From positions 1 to 64,000 of the forward strand of contig NZ_CVRT01000159.1 of NCBI RefSeq assembly GCF_001261915.1: 64,000 nucleotides of DNA, read 5' to 3'. Source of the stretch: Halorubrum sp. SD626R. Its GTDB lineage: Archaea; Halobacteriota; Halobacteria; Halobacteriales; Haloferacaceae. Below, piece by piece: positions 1 through 8,507 of this stretch; the stretch's first letter is position 1, and every line of letters starts with the position of its first letter. Both the position numbers and the translations under genes were made by a program. The notes under the pieces were generated by a model. That model made no database searches, was not told where the DNA came from, and saw nothing but the letters and a program-made list of their open reading frames with translations.

Positions 1-53
1 TACAGGAGCGGATCTTAAGTCCGCCGCTTTTGGCCAGGCTCAGCCACCCCCGC
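1..53 (-). tRNA. tRNA-Leu (anticodon UAA), 5' part, cut by window start
   Basis: Read on the minus strand from 53 down to 1, the bases form a class II tRNA 5' half: acceptor strand GCGGGGG, U8, a three-pair D stem with an A-rich D loop, then an anticodon arm GCGGA / CUUAAGA / UCCGC. The seven-base loop places UAA as the anticodon, which decodes UUA leucine. The variable arm, T arm and 3' acceptor strand lie beyond the window edge, so completeness cannot be judged. The identity rests on the anticodon and the D-arm shape. Confidence 0.85.
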
Positions 54-111
54 GCGGATTTCGGTTCCGGCGGCGGGGTGAAACGCCTTTCGGAAGCCGG
101 AGGCGAGCGGG

Positions 112-462
112 CTACCAGTCGACCGAGAGCGTCCCGTCGCCGTGCGGATCGGGCGCGATCTCCTCGTCGGTACGCCGGTCGACGACGTGAATGACGCCCT
201 GCTCCTTCTTCGCGGGACAGACCTCGGCCGCCCGCACGTTCTCCGCTAACTCGTCTTCGCCGATGTAGTACGACTGCGGCTTCCCTATCCCGCTCTGGAT
301 GTCCATCACCCAGTTGTCGGCGACCTCGGCGCACTTCCCCGCGCCGAAGCACTTGTTGGCCTCGAAGACGATCTTATACGGCTTCTCCTCGATCGGCGGC
401 CCCTCGCCGCCGATGTCGCTCGCGCGCACCACCTCGTCGTCGGCGTCCGCCTCGTCGCTCAT
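112..462 (-). CDS. Ferredoxin, single cluster, three-cysteine type
   Basis: A 116-residue acidic protein, a soluble cytosolic electron carrier. The cluster ligands visible are C38 and C44 (CFGAGKC) and C82 followed by proline (VCP). The position that would be the middle cysteine of a CxxCxxC motif is alanine, so a [3Fe-4S] cluster is more likely than [4Fe-4S], as in many ferredoxins that serve P450s or similar oxygenases. The N-terminal 25 residues are an acidic tail typical of halophiles. The redox partner is not evident from the neighbours, which are small haloarchaeal proteins read in the same direction. Start is the first ATG. Confidence 0.8.
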   Translation of the reverse strand: MSDEADADDEVVRASDIGGEGPPIEEKPYKIVFEANKCFGAGKCAEVADNWVMDIQSGIGKPQSYYIGEDELAENVRAAEVCPAKKEQGVIHVVDRRTDEEIAPDPHGDGTLSVDW

Positions 463-538
463 ACCCCCTCGTCCGCGACCACGGGACTTTCGTCTGTCGG
501 TCGTTCCCGGCGAGTGCGGTCACGTTCCGTCTCCCCGT

Positions 539-778
539 CTACCCCTCGACGTGCTCCCCGAGCAGTCGCTCCGCGTGCTCGGGCGACTCCGCCAGTTCCC
601 ACCGCACCTTCGCCGCGTCCCCGTACGCGAGCGCCTCCTTCAGTTCGTCGCCGAGAACGCCCGCGCCGAACCCGACCGTGTCGCCGTCGGCGTCGCCGAG
701 TTCGTAGAGGGCGTAGCGGCTCGGTGCGCTCCCGACCGTCGAGCGGTCGAGGTCGCGCCAGGGCTTCGCGAGGCTCAC
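539..778 (-). CDS. Small conserved haloarchaeal protein (79 aa)
   Basis: A 79-residue protein starting at GTG 778-776, which overlaps the stop of the upstream gene by four bases (GTGA), so translation is probably coupled. It opens VSLAKPWRDLDR and contains RYALYELGD and KVRWELAESPEHAERL; I recognise this as a small protein recurring in haloarchaea downstream of the DUF5796-type gene, but its function is unknown. It has no membrane segment or cysteine. The overlap with the neighbour and the coding-like composition support it as a real gene. The long ORFs that run antisense here are shadows. Confidence 0.65.
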   Translation of the reverse strand: MSLAKPWRDLDRSTVGSAPSRYALYELGDADGDTVGFGAGVLGDELKEALAYGDAAKVRWELAESPEHAERLLGEHVEG

Positions 779-1233
779 CGGTGCGCGTCGAGCCCGTCCT
801 CCGGGCCCTCGACGATCTCGAAGCTCCCCTCGGTCCAGCCGTCCTCGACGAAGACGAACACGCGACCGCCGGCGATCTCGGGGTCCGCGATCACCTCGTT
901 GCGCTGGTCGGTGCGGCCGACGATCACGCCGGGGAACACCTCGTCGCGCTCGCCCTCCTCGACGAGGACGCGGCCGACCCCGGACTCCTCTAAGATCTCG
1001 TCGTCGGTGTTGTAATCGTTGACGTACGTCATCACGCCCTCGGTCTCGGTCGGGTCGGTGACGAGCACGTGCGTCTCCTTGCCGGGCCCGGCGGTCACCG
1101 ACCCCTCGACCGCGTCGGGGACCCCGCGGTAGAGGGTCGTCCGCCCGTCGAGGTACTCGACGACGACCCCCTCCTCGCGGAGGTCGATCCCGATCGACGT
1201 CGGCGGGACGTCGCTGCGTGAAGGCGCTGACAT
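775..1233 (-). CDS. DUF5796-like haloarchaeal protein
   Basis: A 152-residue soluble acidic protein, start ATG 1233 (MSAPSRSDVPP). The longer frame upstream has no haloarchaeal look and was not used. Features include IGIDLREEGVVVEYLDGR near the N-terminus and a middle part with THVLVTDPTETEGVMTY. It resembles the haloarchaeal family DUF5796; no biochemical role is known to me. It forms a two-gene unit with the 79-residue protein downstream through a four-base overlap. No catalytic motif, metal site or transmembrane segment can be seen. Confidence 0.6.
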   Translation of the reverse strand: MSAPSRSDVPPTSIGIDLREEGVVVEYLDGRTTLYRGVPDAVEGSVTAGPGKETHVLVTDPTETEGVMTYVNDYNTDDEILEESGVGRVLVEEGERDEVFPGVIVGRTDQRNEVIADPEIAGGRVFVFVEDGWTEGSFEIVEGPEDGLDAHR

Positions 1234-1330
1234 ACGCGTCGCTCGGGCCGCCCGCCTCAAAAGGGGCGCGCACTCAGTCGCGAGAATCGGGCGTGCCACA
1301 TTTAAGTCCCCGCCGACGGGAGTCTACCTT

Positions 1331-1456
1331 ATGCAACGGACGCGACGGGGGTCGCCGGGCGCTGGCGTCTGGCTCGCAGCCGGGTTCTCCAGGAACGCGT
1401 CGGAGAAGCGCACCGGACGGCGGGATCGGCCGGCGGGCGGGCGGGCGGTGGTCTGA
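1331..1456 (+). CDS. Possible short ORF (41 aa) coupled to the next membrane gene
   Basis: ATG 1331 opens a 41-residue reading frame (MQRTRRGSPGAGVWLAAG...) whose TGA overlaps the ATG of the following membrane protein (TGATG at 1454-1458). A weak TATA-like TTTAAGT lies about 30 bases upstream, a spacing that would suit a leaderless transcript. The peptide is rich in arginine and glycine, unlike the acidic proteins around it, and no family is recognised. It could be a leader ORF, a decayed Tat signal, or chance. Confidence is low. Confidence 0.25.
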   Translation: MQRTRRGSPGAGVWLAAGFSRNASEKRTGRRDRPAGGRAVV

Positions 1457-1917
1457 TGGACGCGAAGGGAGCCGGCCTCACGGCGGCGGTGTTCGCGGTC
1501 GTCGGCGTCGGCGTCGGGCTGGTCGCCGCGGTCGGGGCGGGCTGGGCCGAGACCGCGCTCGCGACCGCCGCGACCGGCGAGACCGCTCGGTTCGGTCCGG
1601 TGTTCGTCGCGCAGTCGTACCTCGCGGTCACGGCGACCGCCCTGATCGGCGCGCCGCTCGTCGCCGGCGTGCTCGGCGTGCTCTTCGGGTCGCGGGCGTA
1701 CGACGCCCGGGAGGCGGCCGCGACTTCGGGCGTCGGCGGCGGGGTCGGCGCGCTGATCTACGGCTTCGTCGTCGTCGCGCTCGTCGTCGTCTCCCAGGGC
1801 GAGGCCGCGACGCAGGCGCACGGGGTCGGCGACGCGCTCGGACCGCTCCTCACGACCGCGGTCGTCGCCGCCGTCGTCGGCGCGGCGACCGGCGCGCTCG
1901 GATCGGTGACGGGGTGA
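1456..1917 (+). CDS. Small integral membrane protein (four predicted helices)
   Basis: A 153-residue protein made almost wholly of hydrophobic segments: roughly residues 8-30, 52-76, 93-115 and 128-150 are Ala/Val/Gly-rich helices. One short loop (GSRAYDAREAAAT) is polar. No transport or enzyme motif is visible and I do not recognise a named family; it resembles the many small haloarchaeal multi-helix proteins of unknown function. It lies just upstream of aroK but with a gap of about 125 bases, so a shared operon is possible but not shown. Confidence 0.6.
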   Translation: MDAKGAGLTAAVFAVVGVGVGLVAAVGAGWAETALATAATGETARFGPVFVAQSYLAVTATALIGAPLVAGVLGVLFGSRAYDAREAAATSGVGGGVGALIYGFVVVALVVVSQGEAATQAHGVGDALGPLLTTAVVAAVVGAATGALGSVTG

Positions 1918-2041
1918 CCGGCGCGACTGGAAGTCTGTACGGGACGACGGCCGACGCCGCGGTGCGGCGCGCGGAGCCGGTCTGAGCGAGAGTCTCGCCG
2001 TGATCGCTACCTCTTTGTCCGCGCTCGTCGGCCGTGAGTGC

Positions 2042-2947
2042 ATGGAGGGACGGGCCGCGGCGCTCGGCGCCGGCACCGTGTTGAACGCGCTCGCGACGGG
2101 CACCGGCGCGGCCTTCGGCATCGACGTCGAGACGCGCGCGAGCGTCGCGCTCGACCCGGCCGCCGAGGGCGTCGACGGGACCATCGCCGAGGTCCCAGAC
2201 GCGGACACCGCCCTGATCGAGCGCTGCGTCGCGCTCGCGACCGAGCGGTGGGGCGACGGCGAGGGCGGCGCCGTCCGGACCGACAGCGACGTGCCCCTCG
2301 CGGCCGGGCTCAAGAGCTCCAGCGCGGCCGCCAACGCGACCGTGCTCGCGACCTGCGACGCCCTCGGGCTGACGGTCGGGGACGGAGCCGACGGAGACGA
2401 CTCGGCCCCCTCGGTCGACGTCACCCGGCTGGAGGCCTGCCGGCTCGGCGTGCAGGCGGCTCGCGAGGCTGGCGTGACGGTCACCGGCGCGTTCGACGAT
2501 GCGACCGCCTCGATGCTCGGCGGGGTGACCGTCACCGACAACACCGACGACGAGCTGCGGTCGCGCGAGACCGTCGACTGGGAGGTCCTCGTCTGGACCC
2601 CGCCCGAGCGCGCCTACAGCGCGGACGCCGACGCGGCCCGCTGCGAGGCGGTCGCGCCCATGGCGGAGCTCGTAGCGGACCTCGCGCTCGACGGGCGGTA
2701 CGCCGAGGCGATGACCGTCAACGGGCTCGCCTTCTCGGCCGCGCTCGGCTTCGACGCCGACCCCGCGGTCGAGGCGATGCCGCACGCGACCGGGGTGTCG
2801 CTGTCGGGAACCGGCCCGAGCGTCGTCGCCGTCGCGGATCCGACCGACCCCGAGACCGACCTCGACGCGGTCGCCGACGCGTGGGCCGAGCGCCCCGGAA
2901 CGCTGCGACGAACGACCACGAGAAACGACGGCGCGACCGTCGAGTGA
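2042..2947 (+). CDS. aroK: Shikimate kinase, archaeal GHMP type
   Basis: A 301-residue GHMP-superfamily kinase that phosphorylates shikimate at the 3-hydroxyl with ATP in the chorismate pathway. The start is ATG 2042 (MEGRAAALGAGTVLNALATGTGAAFGID), matching the conserved N-terminus; the frame upstream is unrelated. The diagnostic glycine/serine loop GLKSSSAAANA is at about residues 89-99, and the C-terminal GHMP motif SLSGTGPS is near residue 257. This is unrelated to bacterial P-loop AroK. Chorismate mutase follows 23 bases downstream, making an aromatic amino acid unit common in haloarchaea. Confidence 0.93.
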   Translation: MEGRAAALGAGTVLNALATGTGAAFGIDVETRASVALDPAAEGVDGTIAEVPDADTALIERCVALATERWGDGEGGAVRTDSDVPLAAGLKSSSAAANATVLATCDALGLTVGDGADGDDSAPSVDVTRLEACRLGVQAAREAGVTVTGAFDDATASMLGGVTVTDNTDDELRSRETVDWEVLVWTPPERAYSADADAARCEAVAPMAELVADLALDGRYAEAMTVNGLAFSAALGFDADPAVEAMPHATGVSLSGTGPSVVAVADPTDPETDLDAVADAWAERPGTLRRTTTRNDGATVE

Positions 2948-2970
2948 GCACACCATCGACCCCACTACCC

Positions 2971-3264
2971 ATGAGTGACACACCGAACGCGGACGACCGA
3001 AGCCTCGACGAACTGCGACGCGAAATCGAGGACATCGACCGGGAGATCGTCGAGCTGATCGCCCGCCGAACGTACGTCGCCGACACGGTGGCGGCGGTGA
3101 AAGCGGAGCGCGACCTCCCGACCACGGACGAGGGACAGGAGGAGCGCGTGATGGAGCGCGCCGGCGAGAACGCCGAGCAGTTCGACGTCGACGCCAACCT
3201 CGTGAAGGCGATTTTCCGGCTGCTGATCGAGCTGAACAAGGTCGAACAGCGGGAGAGCCGGTAG
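2971..3264 (+). CDS. aroQ: Chorismate mutase, AroQ class
   Basis: A 97-residue all-helical protein that rearranges chorismate to prephenate on the route to phenylalanine and tyrosine. It shows the AroQ pattern: LDELRREIEDIDREIVELIARRTYVADTVAAVKAE in helix 1 with the active-site Arg and Lys spacing, and a C-terminal helix IFRLLIELNKVEQ carrying the QxxL-type motif. ATG 2971 is 23 bases after the stop of the shikimate kinase, so the two are likely cotranscribed. Its size is that of a stand-alone monofunctional mutase. Confidence 0.92.
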   Translation: MSDTPNADDRSLDELRREIEDIDREIVELIARRTYVADTVAAVKAERDLPTTDEGQEERVMERAGENAEQFDVDANLVKAIFRLLIELNKVEQRESR

Positions 3265-3368
3265 CTCAGTCGAGGCCGAGGCGAATACCTCGTCGCCGCC
3301 GAGGGAGAGAGTCGTCGAGCGCGTCCGTGCGGGGATTTTTGTTCCAGCGCTCCGGAGTCGGAGCCGAT

Positions 3369-4292
3369 ATGTCACGAGAGCTGGTCTCTCACCGCGATGG
3401 TCACGTCTACGAGTTCGCGCCGGAGATGGAACCCGTCCACGAGGCCGCCGACGGCGAGTCGCTCACGATCGAGACGATCGACAGCCTGAACGGCGCGATC
3501 CAGACCGACGACGACCTGCTGGACGCGATCCCCGAAGAGGTGAACGCCGCGACCGGCCCGATCGCCGTCGAGGGGGCGACCCCCGGAGACGTGCTCGCGG
3601 TCGAGATCGAAGAGGTTCGCGTCGCCGAGGACCGTGGACGCGTCATCACGGCGCCCGGGTTCGGCCTCCTGCAGGACGACCCCGACATCGAACACCCCGC
3701 GACGCGGGTCACCGAGGTCGACGACGAGGACGACGGGGCCGCAGGCCGGATCGAGTTCGAGGGGACCGACGTCCCGATCGAGCCGGTGATCGGCACGATC
3801 GGCGTCGCCACCGCCGAGGAACCGGTCTCGACGCTGACGCCTGACGACCACGGCGGGAACCTCGACACGACCGACATGACGACCGGGACGACCGCGTACT
3901 TCCCCGTCTTTCAGGAGGGCGCGATGCTCGCGATGGGCGACTCGAAGGCCGCGATGGCCGACGGCGAGATGTGCGGGACCGGCGCCGAGATCGCCACCGA
4001 GATCGACGTGACGCTCTCGGTGATCGAAGACCCCGACGTCCCGCTCGACCGCCCGCTCGTCGACACCGGCGACGCGGTCAAGACGGTCGCGAGCGCCGGG
4101 ACGATGGAGGAGGCGGTCGAGCTCGCGAACCGCGACGTCGTGCGGCTACTGGCGCACGACCACGGCTTCTCCCGAACCGAGGCGTATCTGTTCTCCAGTC
4201 TCGTCGGCGGCCTGGAGATCAGCCAGGTGGTCGACCCGCAGGTGACGGCGCGGAACGCGGTGCCGAGCGAGTACCTCTCGGTCCCGTTCTGA
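3369..4292 (+). CDS. Acetamidase/formamidase family protein
   Basis: A 307-residue protein of the FmdA/AmdA family, which hydrolyses short aliphatic amides to ammonia and the acid. The start ATG 3369 gives MSRELVSHRDGHVYEFAPEMEPV; upstream residues are not conserved-looking. Family marks include PVIGTIGVA, DDHGGNLDTTDMTTGTTAYFPV (the metal/active-site HGGNxD segment) and GDSKAAMADGEMCGTGAEIA. The C-terminal DHGFSRTEAYLFSSLVG is also typical. It stands alone between the aromatic genes and the HerA-like gene. Likely a nitrogen-scavenging enzyme, though the true substrate cannot be read from sequence. Confidence 0.9.
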   Translation: MSRELVSHRDGHVYEFAPEMEPVHEAADGESLTIETIDSLNGAIQTDDDLLDAIPEEVNAATGPIAVEGATPGDVLAVEIEEVRVAEDRGRVITAPGFGLLQDDPDIEHPATRVTEVDDEDDGAAGRIEFEGTDVPIEPVIGTIGVATAEEPVSTLTPDDHGGNLDTTDMTTGTTAYFPVFQEGAMLAMGDSKAAMADGEMCGTGAEIATEIDVTLSVIEDPDVPLDRPLVDTGDAVKTVASAGTMEEAVELANRDVVRLLAHDHGFSRTEAYLFSSLVGGLEISQVVDPQVTARNAVPSEYLSVPF

Positions 4293-4326
4293 GCGCCGCC
4301 GTCGGTCCATCCGCTCGATTCTCACC

Positions 4327-6342
4327 TCACTCGTCCGCGGTCCGGTCGCGGTCGGCGAGTCGTCGCGCCGCGTCGCTGAGCCCGCTCGCGCTCGATCGGT
4401 CGGCGCCGTTCGCCGCGCTTCCGTCGTCCCCGGTCGGGTTCCCGGCAGCCTCCGCGTCGGCGGCACCGTCGACAGCCTCCGTATCGGCAACACCGTCGAC
4501 AGCCTCCGCGTCGGCGACATCGGTCGCCGGCTCCCGACTCGGTTCGACCTCCGCCGGGTCCGCGTCCGGCGGATAGCTCCGCTCGGCCGGCGGGACGAAG
4601 GCGGTCTCGACCGCCCGGACGATCTCGCGGACGCTCTCCTCACCGAGGCGGTCGGCGTACGCCTCGCGGATCAGGTCGGGGACGGCGTAGGCGTAGTGTC
4701 CGCGGCCGGCGTGCCGGATCAGCCCCGCACGCCGGATCGGGCGGTGGCGGCTATATGCGTGCCCGGAGTCGCCGTCGCCGCCGGCGTCGATGTGGGCGGC
4801 GACGGGGTCGCTGACGCCCTCGCGCCGGTAGTGGCGGAGCATCCCGCGCGACAGCTCCGGGAGCGCCTCGATCCGGCCGCGGAGCTCCTCGATGACCGCC
4901 TCGCGGGTCCCGAGCTCGACGGCGTCGTCGAAGCGGAGCGCGCTCTCGGCGACGTCGGCGCGCGTCACCGGCTCGACGTCGTCCGGCGGCGCGTCGTCGG
5001 CGGTGTCGGCGTCGCCGTCGGCCTCGAAGTTGTCGTCGGCCTCGCCGGCGGCGTCGGTTTCATCGGCGTCACCGGCGGTGTCGTCGTCGACGGCGCCCGC
5101 GTCCGCCGCCTCGTCGTCATCGTCCGCGGTCGCGGCGACCGCCTCGTCGTACGACTTGAGGACGGACTGGTCGTCGCCGTCGCTCCCGCCGTCGTTCTCG
5201 CTGCCACTGCCTCCGCCGCCGCGCCCGCCGTCGGCCGCGGACGCTCCGGCGCCGACCGCGGGCGGTCCGTCCCCCCCGCGGTAGGGCGCCTCGGCCTTGC
5301 CGAGGAGCGCCTGCGCGAACTGGTCGGCCATGCTGCTCAGGTCGCGCGCCTCCTCCAGTTCGCGTTCGAGGTCGGCGATCCGCTGCTCTCTCTTTTCGAG
5401 CTCCTGCCGGAGGTCGGCGATTTCGGACTCGCGGCGCTCCTGCTCGTCGGAGATGGACTGGAGCTCGCCGACGAGGTCGCTGGAGACGGACTTGAGCTCC
5501 GGGCGCTCGAAGTCGTCGAGCCCGGGGGTCGCGCCCGCGTCGAACGTCTCCTTGCGATGGAACTGGATCCGGCGGATCGACTCGTCCCAGTCGGTCATCA
5601 GGAACGCCTCGCCGTCGCCGAGGTCCTCGACCGCGTTCGCGTACTTCGAGCCCAGGATCCGGCCGACCACCTTCGTGTCGTTGTCCCAGGTGAGCCGGTG
5701 CCAGCAGAGCCAGTCGCACTGGGTGATGAAGTCCTTCTTGACGTCGGCCGGGCGCTGGCTGATTCCGACGACGCCGAGGCCGTGTTTTCGGCCGCGCTTG
5801 CCGACCTTGATCAGCATCTTCCCCGTCTCGTCCATCCCGCCGCCCTCGGGGATGTACTCGTGGCACTCCTCGACGACGAGCAGGAACGGCTTCTTGAGGC
5901 GCTTCTCCTTCGCGAACAGATGTCTGACGACTTCGAGGAGGAGCTCGTTGGCGGTCTCCTCCTCCAGGTAGCCGGAGACGTCGAGAATGATCGGGACGTT
6001 CTGCTCTAAGGCGAGATCGGCGATCTTCTCCGCGTGTTCCGGGGAGACGACGATGTCGCACTCGTCGTCGGCGCCGGCATGGAGAATTTCGTACTCTTCC
6101 TTTAAACCGTAATACTCCCCGTCTGTGTCCACGATCATGACGGGGAATCCGTTAGATAACAAATTCTCGATCACGACGGAGGCGGTGTTGCTCTTTCCGG
6201 ACCCGCTTTTACCGGTGATAAAAGAGCGGCCGGTGAGCACGTCGACGACCGGGAGTTCCACCGGCGTTCCCGGATCCGCCGTCGCGTCGCCGCCGATCCC
6301 CTCGCTGACGTCCGCGACGTGGATCGTCTCCTGCTCGGTCAT
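4327..6342 (-). CDS. HerA-like ATPase (DUF87) with long acidic linker
   Basis: A 671-residue protein starting at ATG 6342 (MTEQETIHVADV). The N-terminal half is a HerA/FtsK-like motor: Walker A GKSGSGKS at residues 44-51, Walker B LLVVEECHE around 155-162, and a sensor region GVVGISQRPADVKK. A heptad-rich coiled coil (about 295-345) is followed by a very acidic, Gly/Asp/Ala-rich stretch of about 120 residues, then a basic folded domain (HYRREGVSDPVAAHI...RRAGLIRHAGRGHYAY) that looks like a winged helix. The C-terminus has an imperfect AVDGVADTE repeat. Canonical HerA partners with NurA nuclease in end resection, but no nurA lies nearby, so its role is uncertain. Confidence 0.8.
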   Translation of the reverse strand: MTEQETIHVADVSEGIGGDATADPGTPVELPVVDVLTGRSFITGKSGSGKSNTASVVIENLLSNGFPVMIVDTDGEYYGLKEEYEILHAGADDECDIVVSPEHAEKIADLALEQNVPIILDVSGYLEEETANELLLEVVRHLFAKEKRLKKPFLLVVEECHEYIPEGGGMDETGKMLIKVGKRGRKHGLGVVGISQRPADVKKDFITQCDWLCWHRLTWDNDTKVVGRILGSKYANAVEDLGDGEAFLMTDWDESIRRIQFHRKETFDAGATPGLDDFERPELKSVSSDLVGELQSISDEQERRESEIADLRQELEKREQRIADLERELEEARDLSSMADQFAQALLGKAEAPYRGGDGPPAVGAGASAADGGRGGGGSGSENDGGSDGDDQSVLKSYDEAVAATADDDDEAADAGAVDDDTAGDADETDAAGEADDNFEADGDADTADDAPPDDVEPVTRADVAESALRFDDAVELGTREAVIEELRGRIEALPELSRGMLRHYRREGVSDPVAAHIDAGGDGDSGHAYSRHRPIRRAGLIRHAGRGHYAYAVPDLIREAYADRLGEESVREIVRAVETAFVPPAERSYPPDADPAEVEPSREPATDVADAEAVDGVADTEAVDGAADAEAAGNPTGDDGSAANGADRSSASGLSDAARRLADRDRTADE

Positions 6343-6469
6343 ACTCGTGACAGGTACCGCCCGCCTCATAAACTATCGGCTCGGAACGCGTCCACGCGGA
6401 GAGACTCGGCAGAAGGGCGCCGAAGGATCCTCCCGGAGAGTTATACATCAAGCCGGTGCCAGTCCACGT

Positions 6470-6817
6470 GTGACCGGAAACACCTACCTCAACGCGTTGA
6501 TCGGCGCGGTCGCGACGGTCCTGCTCTCGTTCACCGGTATCTCGCCCGTGCTCGGGGGTGCGACGGCGGGCTACCTCGAAGGCGGCGAGACGAGCGACGG
6601 CCTCCGGGTCGGTGCGATCTCGGGCGCGATCGCGTCGCTTCCGGCGCTCGGACTCCTCTTCCTGATCCTGTTCTTGATCCCGGTCGCCCCCGAGCCCGGC
6701 GTCGTGATCGGCGGCGGCGTGCTGCTCCTCGGGATCGTCGCGCTCGTGTTCGGCTACGTCGTGGCCCTCAGCGCGATCGGCGGCGTCATCGGTGCGTACG
6801 CGAAACGGGAGCTGTAG
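6470..6817 (+). CDS. DUF5518-like membrane protein
   Basis: A 115-residue membrane protein beginning at GTG 6470 (VTGNTYLNALIGAV); no ATG gives a comparable N-terminus. It has four hydrophobic segments, about 7-35, 46-70, 77-99 and 100-111, and the pattern GATAGYLEGGETSDGLRVGAISGAIASLP, which is typical of DUF5518 haloarchaeal proteins and of related families that share a glycine-rich signature. The role is unknown. It is transcribed divergently from the HerA-like gene with 127 bases between starts. Confidence 0.65.
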   Translation: MTGNTYLNALIGAVATVLLSFTGISPVLGGATAGYLEGGETSDGLRVGAISGAIASLPALGLLFLILFLIPVAPEPGVVIGGGVLLLGIVALVFGYVVALSAIGGVIGAYAKREL

Positions 6818-6848
6818 GGTCCGGCGACCGACCGCGCCGGCGACCCCG

Positions 6849-8507
6849 TCAGTGCTCGCCGCCGGTCCCTCGCCGGTCGGAGTCCAGGTCGATGTCGAGG
6901 TCGTCGAGCAGTTCCTCGGCCTCCGCGCGCTTCTCTTGGTGGTCTTCGAGAAACTCGCGCATCAGCTCGGCGGCCTGCTCCTTGCAGCCGCCGCAGAGGC
7001 GCTCGCCGTTGACGCACTCGGAGTAGACGGTCTTCGTCAACTCGTCGTCGTCGCCCGCGAGCAGGTAGGCGTACAGCTCGTAGACTGGGCACTCGTCGGC
7101 CTCGCCCCCGAGCTCGCGCTGTTCCTCCGCGGTGTCGCGGCCGCCCGTGGTCGCCGCCTTCACCTTGTCGTAGCCGTCCTCGGGATCGTCGAGGAGCGAG
7201 ATGTGGCTCGCCGGGATCGACGAAGACATCTTCCCGCCGGTGAGCCCGGTCATGAAGCGGTGGTAGATCGAGGAGGGCTGGCGGAAGCCGAACCCGCCGT
7301 GGTCGATCTCGACCTCGCGCGCCAGCGACTCGGCCTCGTCGCGGGTGAGGTCGAACGCGTCGACGTGCCCCTCGAACACGCGCTTCTCGCCGTCGACCGC
7401 CTCGATGAGCGCCTCGAACGCCTCGTCGGTGGCGTTGCGGTCGAAGAACCGGACGCGGGGGCGCAGCGGCTCCTTTCCGCCGGCGCGGAGCTTGTCGAGC
7501 GCGGTCGGCTTGGCCGCGGCCAAATCCACGCTCTCGCGGTCGCTCTCGGGCGGCTCGTAGTCGGCGAGCCACGCGGCGGCGTCCTCGCAGCGCACGTCGG
7601 TTTCGGGGTCCTCGACGTCGGGAGCGAGCGCGTCGTAGGCGGCCCGGACGAGCTGGCGCTCGTCGTCGTCGAGCTCGAAGGAGGCGAACGCCTCGGTCAC
7701 CTTGAAGTAGCGCACGCGGGTCGCCAGGTCGCGGGTCAGGCGGACGTGGGGATCCTGATCGGGGCCGACCGGGATGACGGTGGGCTTCGGCTCGTCGACG
7801 AGCTGCGGGTAGAGGATGTCAGCGGTCTGAGTGACCACGCTCTGCATGTGCGAGATGTTCGTCTCGCCGTCGAAGCCGTAGATCGCCTCGAACTCCGAGA
7901 AGTTCGCCTTCGATCCCAGCTCGAAGCCGAGGTCCTGCACCTCGCGGTTGTCCGACTGGCGGTATATCTCGCCCTCTTCGGCGTCGAAGCCGAGCGCGAG
8001 CAGGCTCAGGAGGTAGTTGCGCGCGTGCTCGTCGATCTCGTCCCACGACATCCCCCTGGCGGAGTGAGCCTCCAGGTCGGCGATCAGGCCGAACGCGTCG
8101 CCACCCTGCTGCTGATGCCAGATGATCTCGTCGAACACGAGCTTGTGGCCGATGTGCGGGTCCCCGGTGGGCATGAACCCGGAGAGCGCGGCGAACGGCT
8201 CGTCGTTCGCCATCGCCTCGGCGACCGCGTCGTACTCGCGGTGCCCGAAGATGACGCCGCGGCGCATCAGGTAGTGCGGGTCGACCACGTCGTCGGCGAC
8301 GTCGTCGAACGCCTCGATGCCGAACTCCTCGAAGAGGTCCGCGTAGTCGCCGACCGACGCCGACCCCCAGGGGTCGAGCGCGACCTCCTCGGCCGGTCCG
8401 TCCGCGCGCTCCGTCCCGCCGTCGGTGCGGGGCGATCCCGCGGTCTCCTCGCGGGGACCGCCCGCGGGCGCCGACGGCCCCGTCTCCTCGGGGGTGTCCT
8501 CGTCCAT
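6849..8507 (-). CDS. trpS: Tryptophan-tRNA ligase
   Basis: A 552-residue class I aminoacyl-tRNA synthetase charging tRNA-Trp. The HIGH signature (PTGDPHIGHKLVF) is near residue 116 and the KMSKS loop appears as GGKMSSSIPASH near residue 425. Archaeal/eukaryal-type features are DPHYLMRRGVIFGHREYD before the catalytic core and YSECVNGERLCGGCKEQAA at the end. A 45-residue Pro/Gly/Glu-rich extension at the N-terminus is a halophile-type tail, and an internal methionine could also be a start. It stands alone; downstream on the same strand there is no close partner. Confidence 0.93.
   Translation of the reverse strand: MDEDTPEETGPSAPAGGPREETAGSPRTDGGTERADGPAEEVALDPWGSASVGDYADLFEEFGIEAFDDVADDVVDPHYLMRRGVIFGHREYDAVAEAMANDEPFAALSGFMPTGDPHIGHKLVFDEIIWHQQQGGDAFGLIADLEAHSARGMSWDEIDEHARNYLLSLLALGFDAEEGEIYRQSDNREVQDLGFELGSKANFSEFEAIYGFDGETNISHMQSVVTQTADILYPQLVDEPKPTVIPVGPDQDPHVRLTRDLATRVRYFKVTEAFASFELDDDERQLVRAAYDALAPDVEDPETDVRCEDAAAWLADYEPPESDRESVDLAAAKPTALDKLRAGGKEPLRPRVRFFDRNATDEAFEALIEAVDGEKRVFEGHVDAFDLTRDEAESLAREVEIDHGGFGFRQPSSIYHRFMTGLTGGKMSSSIPASHISLLDDPEDGYDKVKAATTGGRDTAEEQRELGGEADECPVYELYAYLLAGDDDELTKTVYSECVNGERLCGGCKEQAAELMREFLEDHQEKRAEAEELLDDLDIDLDSDRRGTGGEH

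Noticed and set aside
539..1273. Long minus-strand frame covering two small genes as one 244-residue protein
   Set aside because: The first two thirds is Arg-rich nonsense in the frame opposite to the DUF5796-like gene; only its last 79 residues look like a real protein, and that part is annotated on its own with a GTG start.
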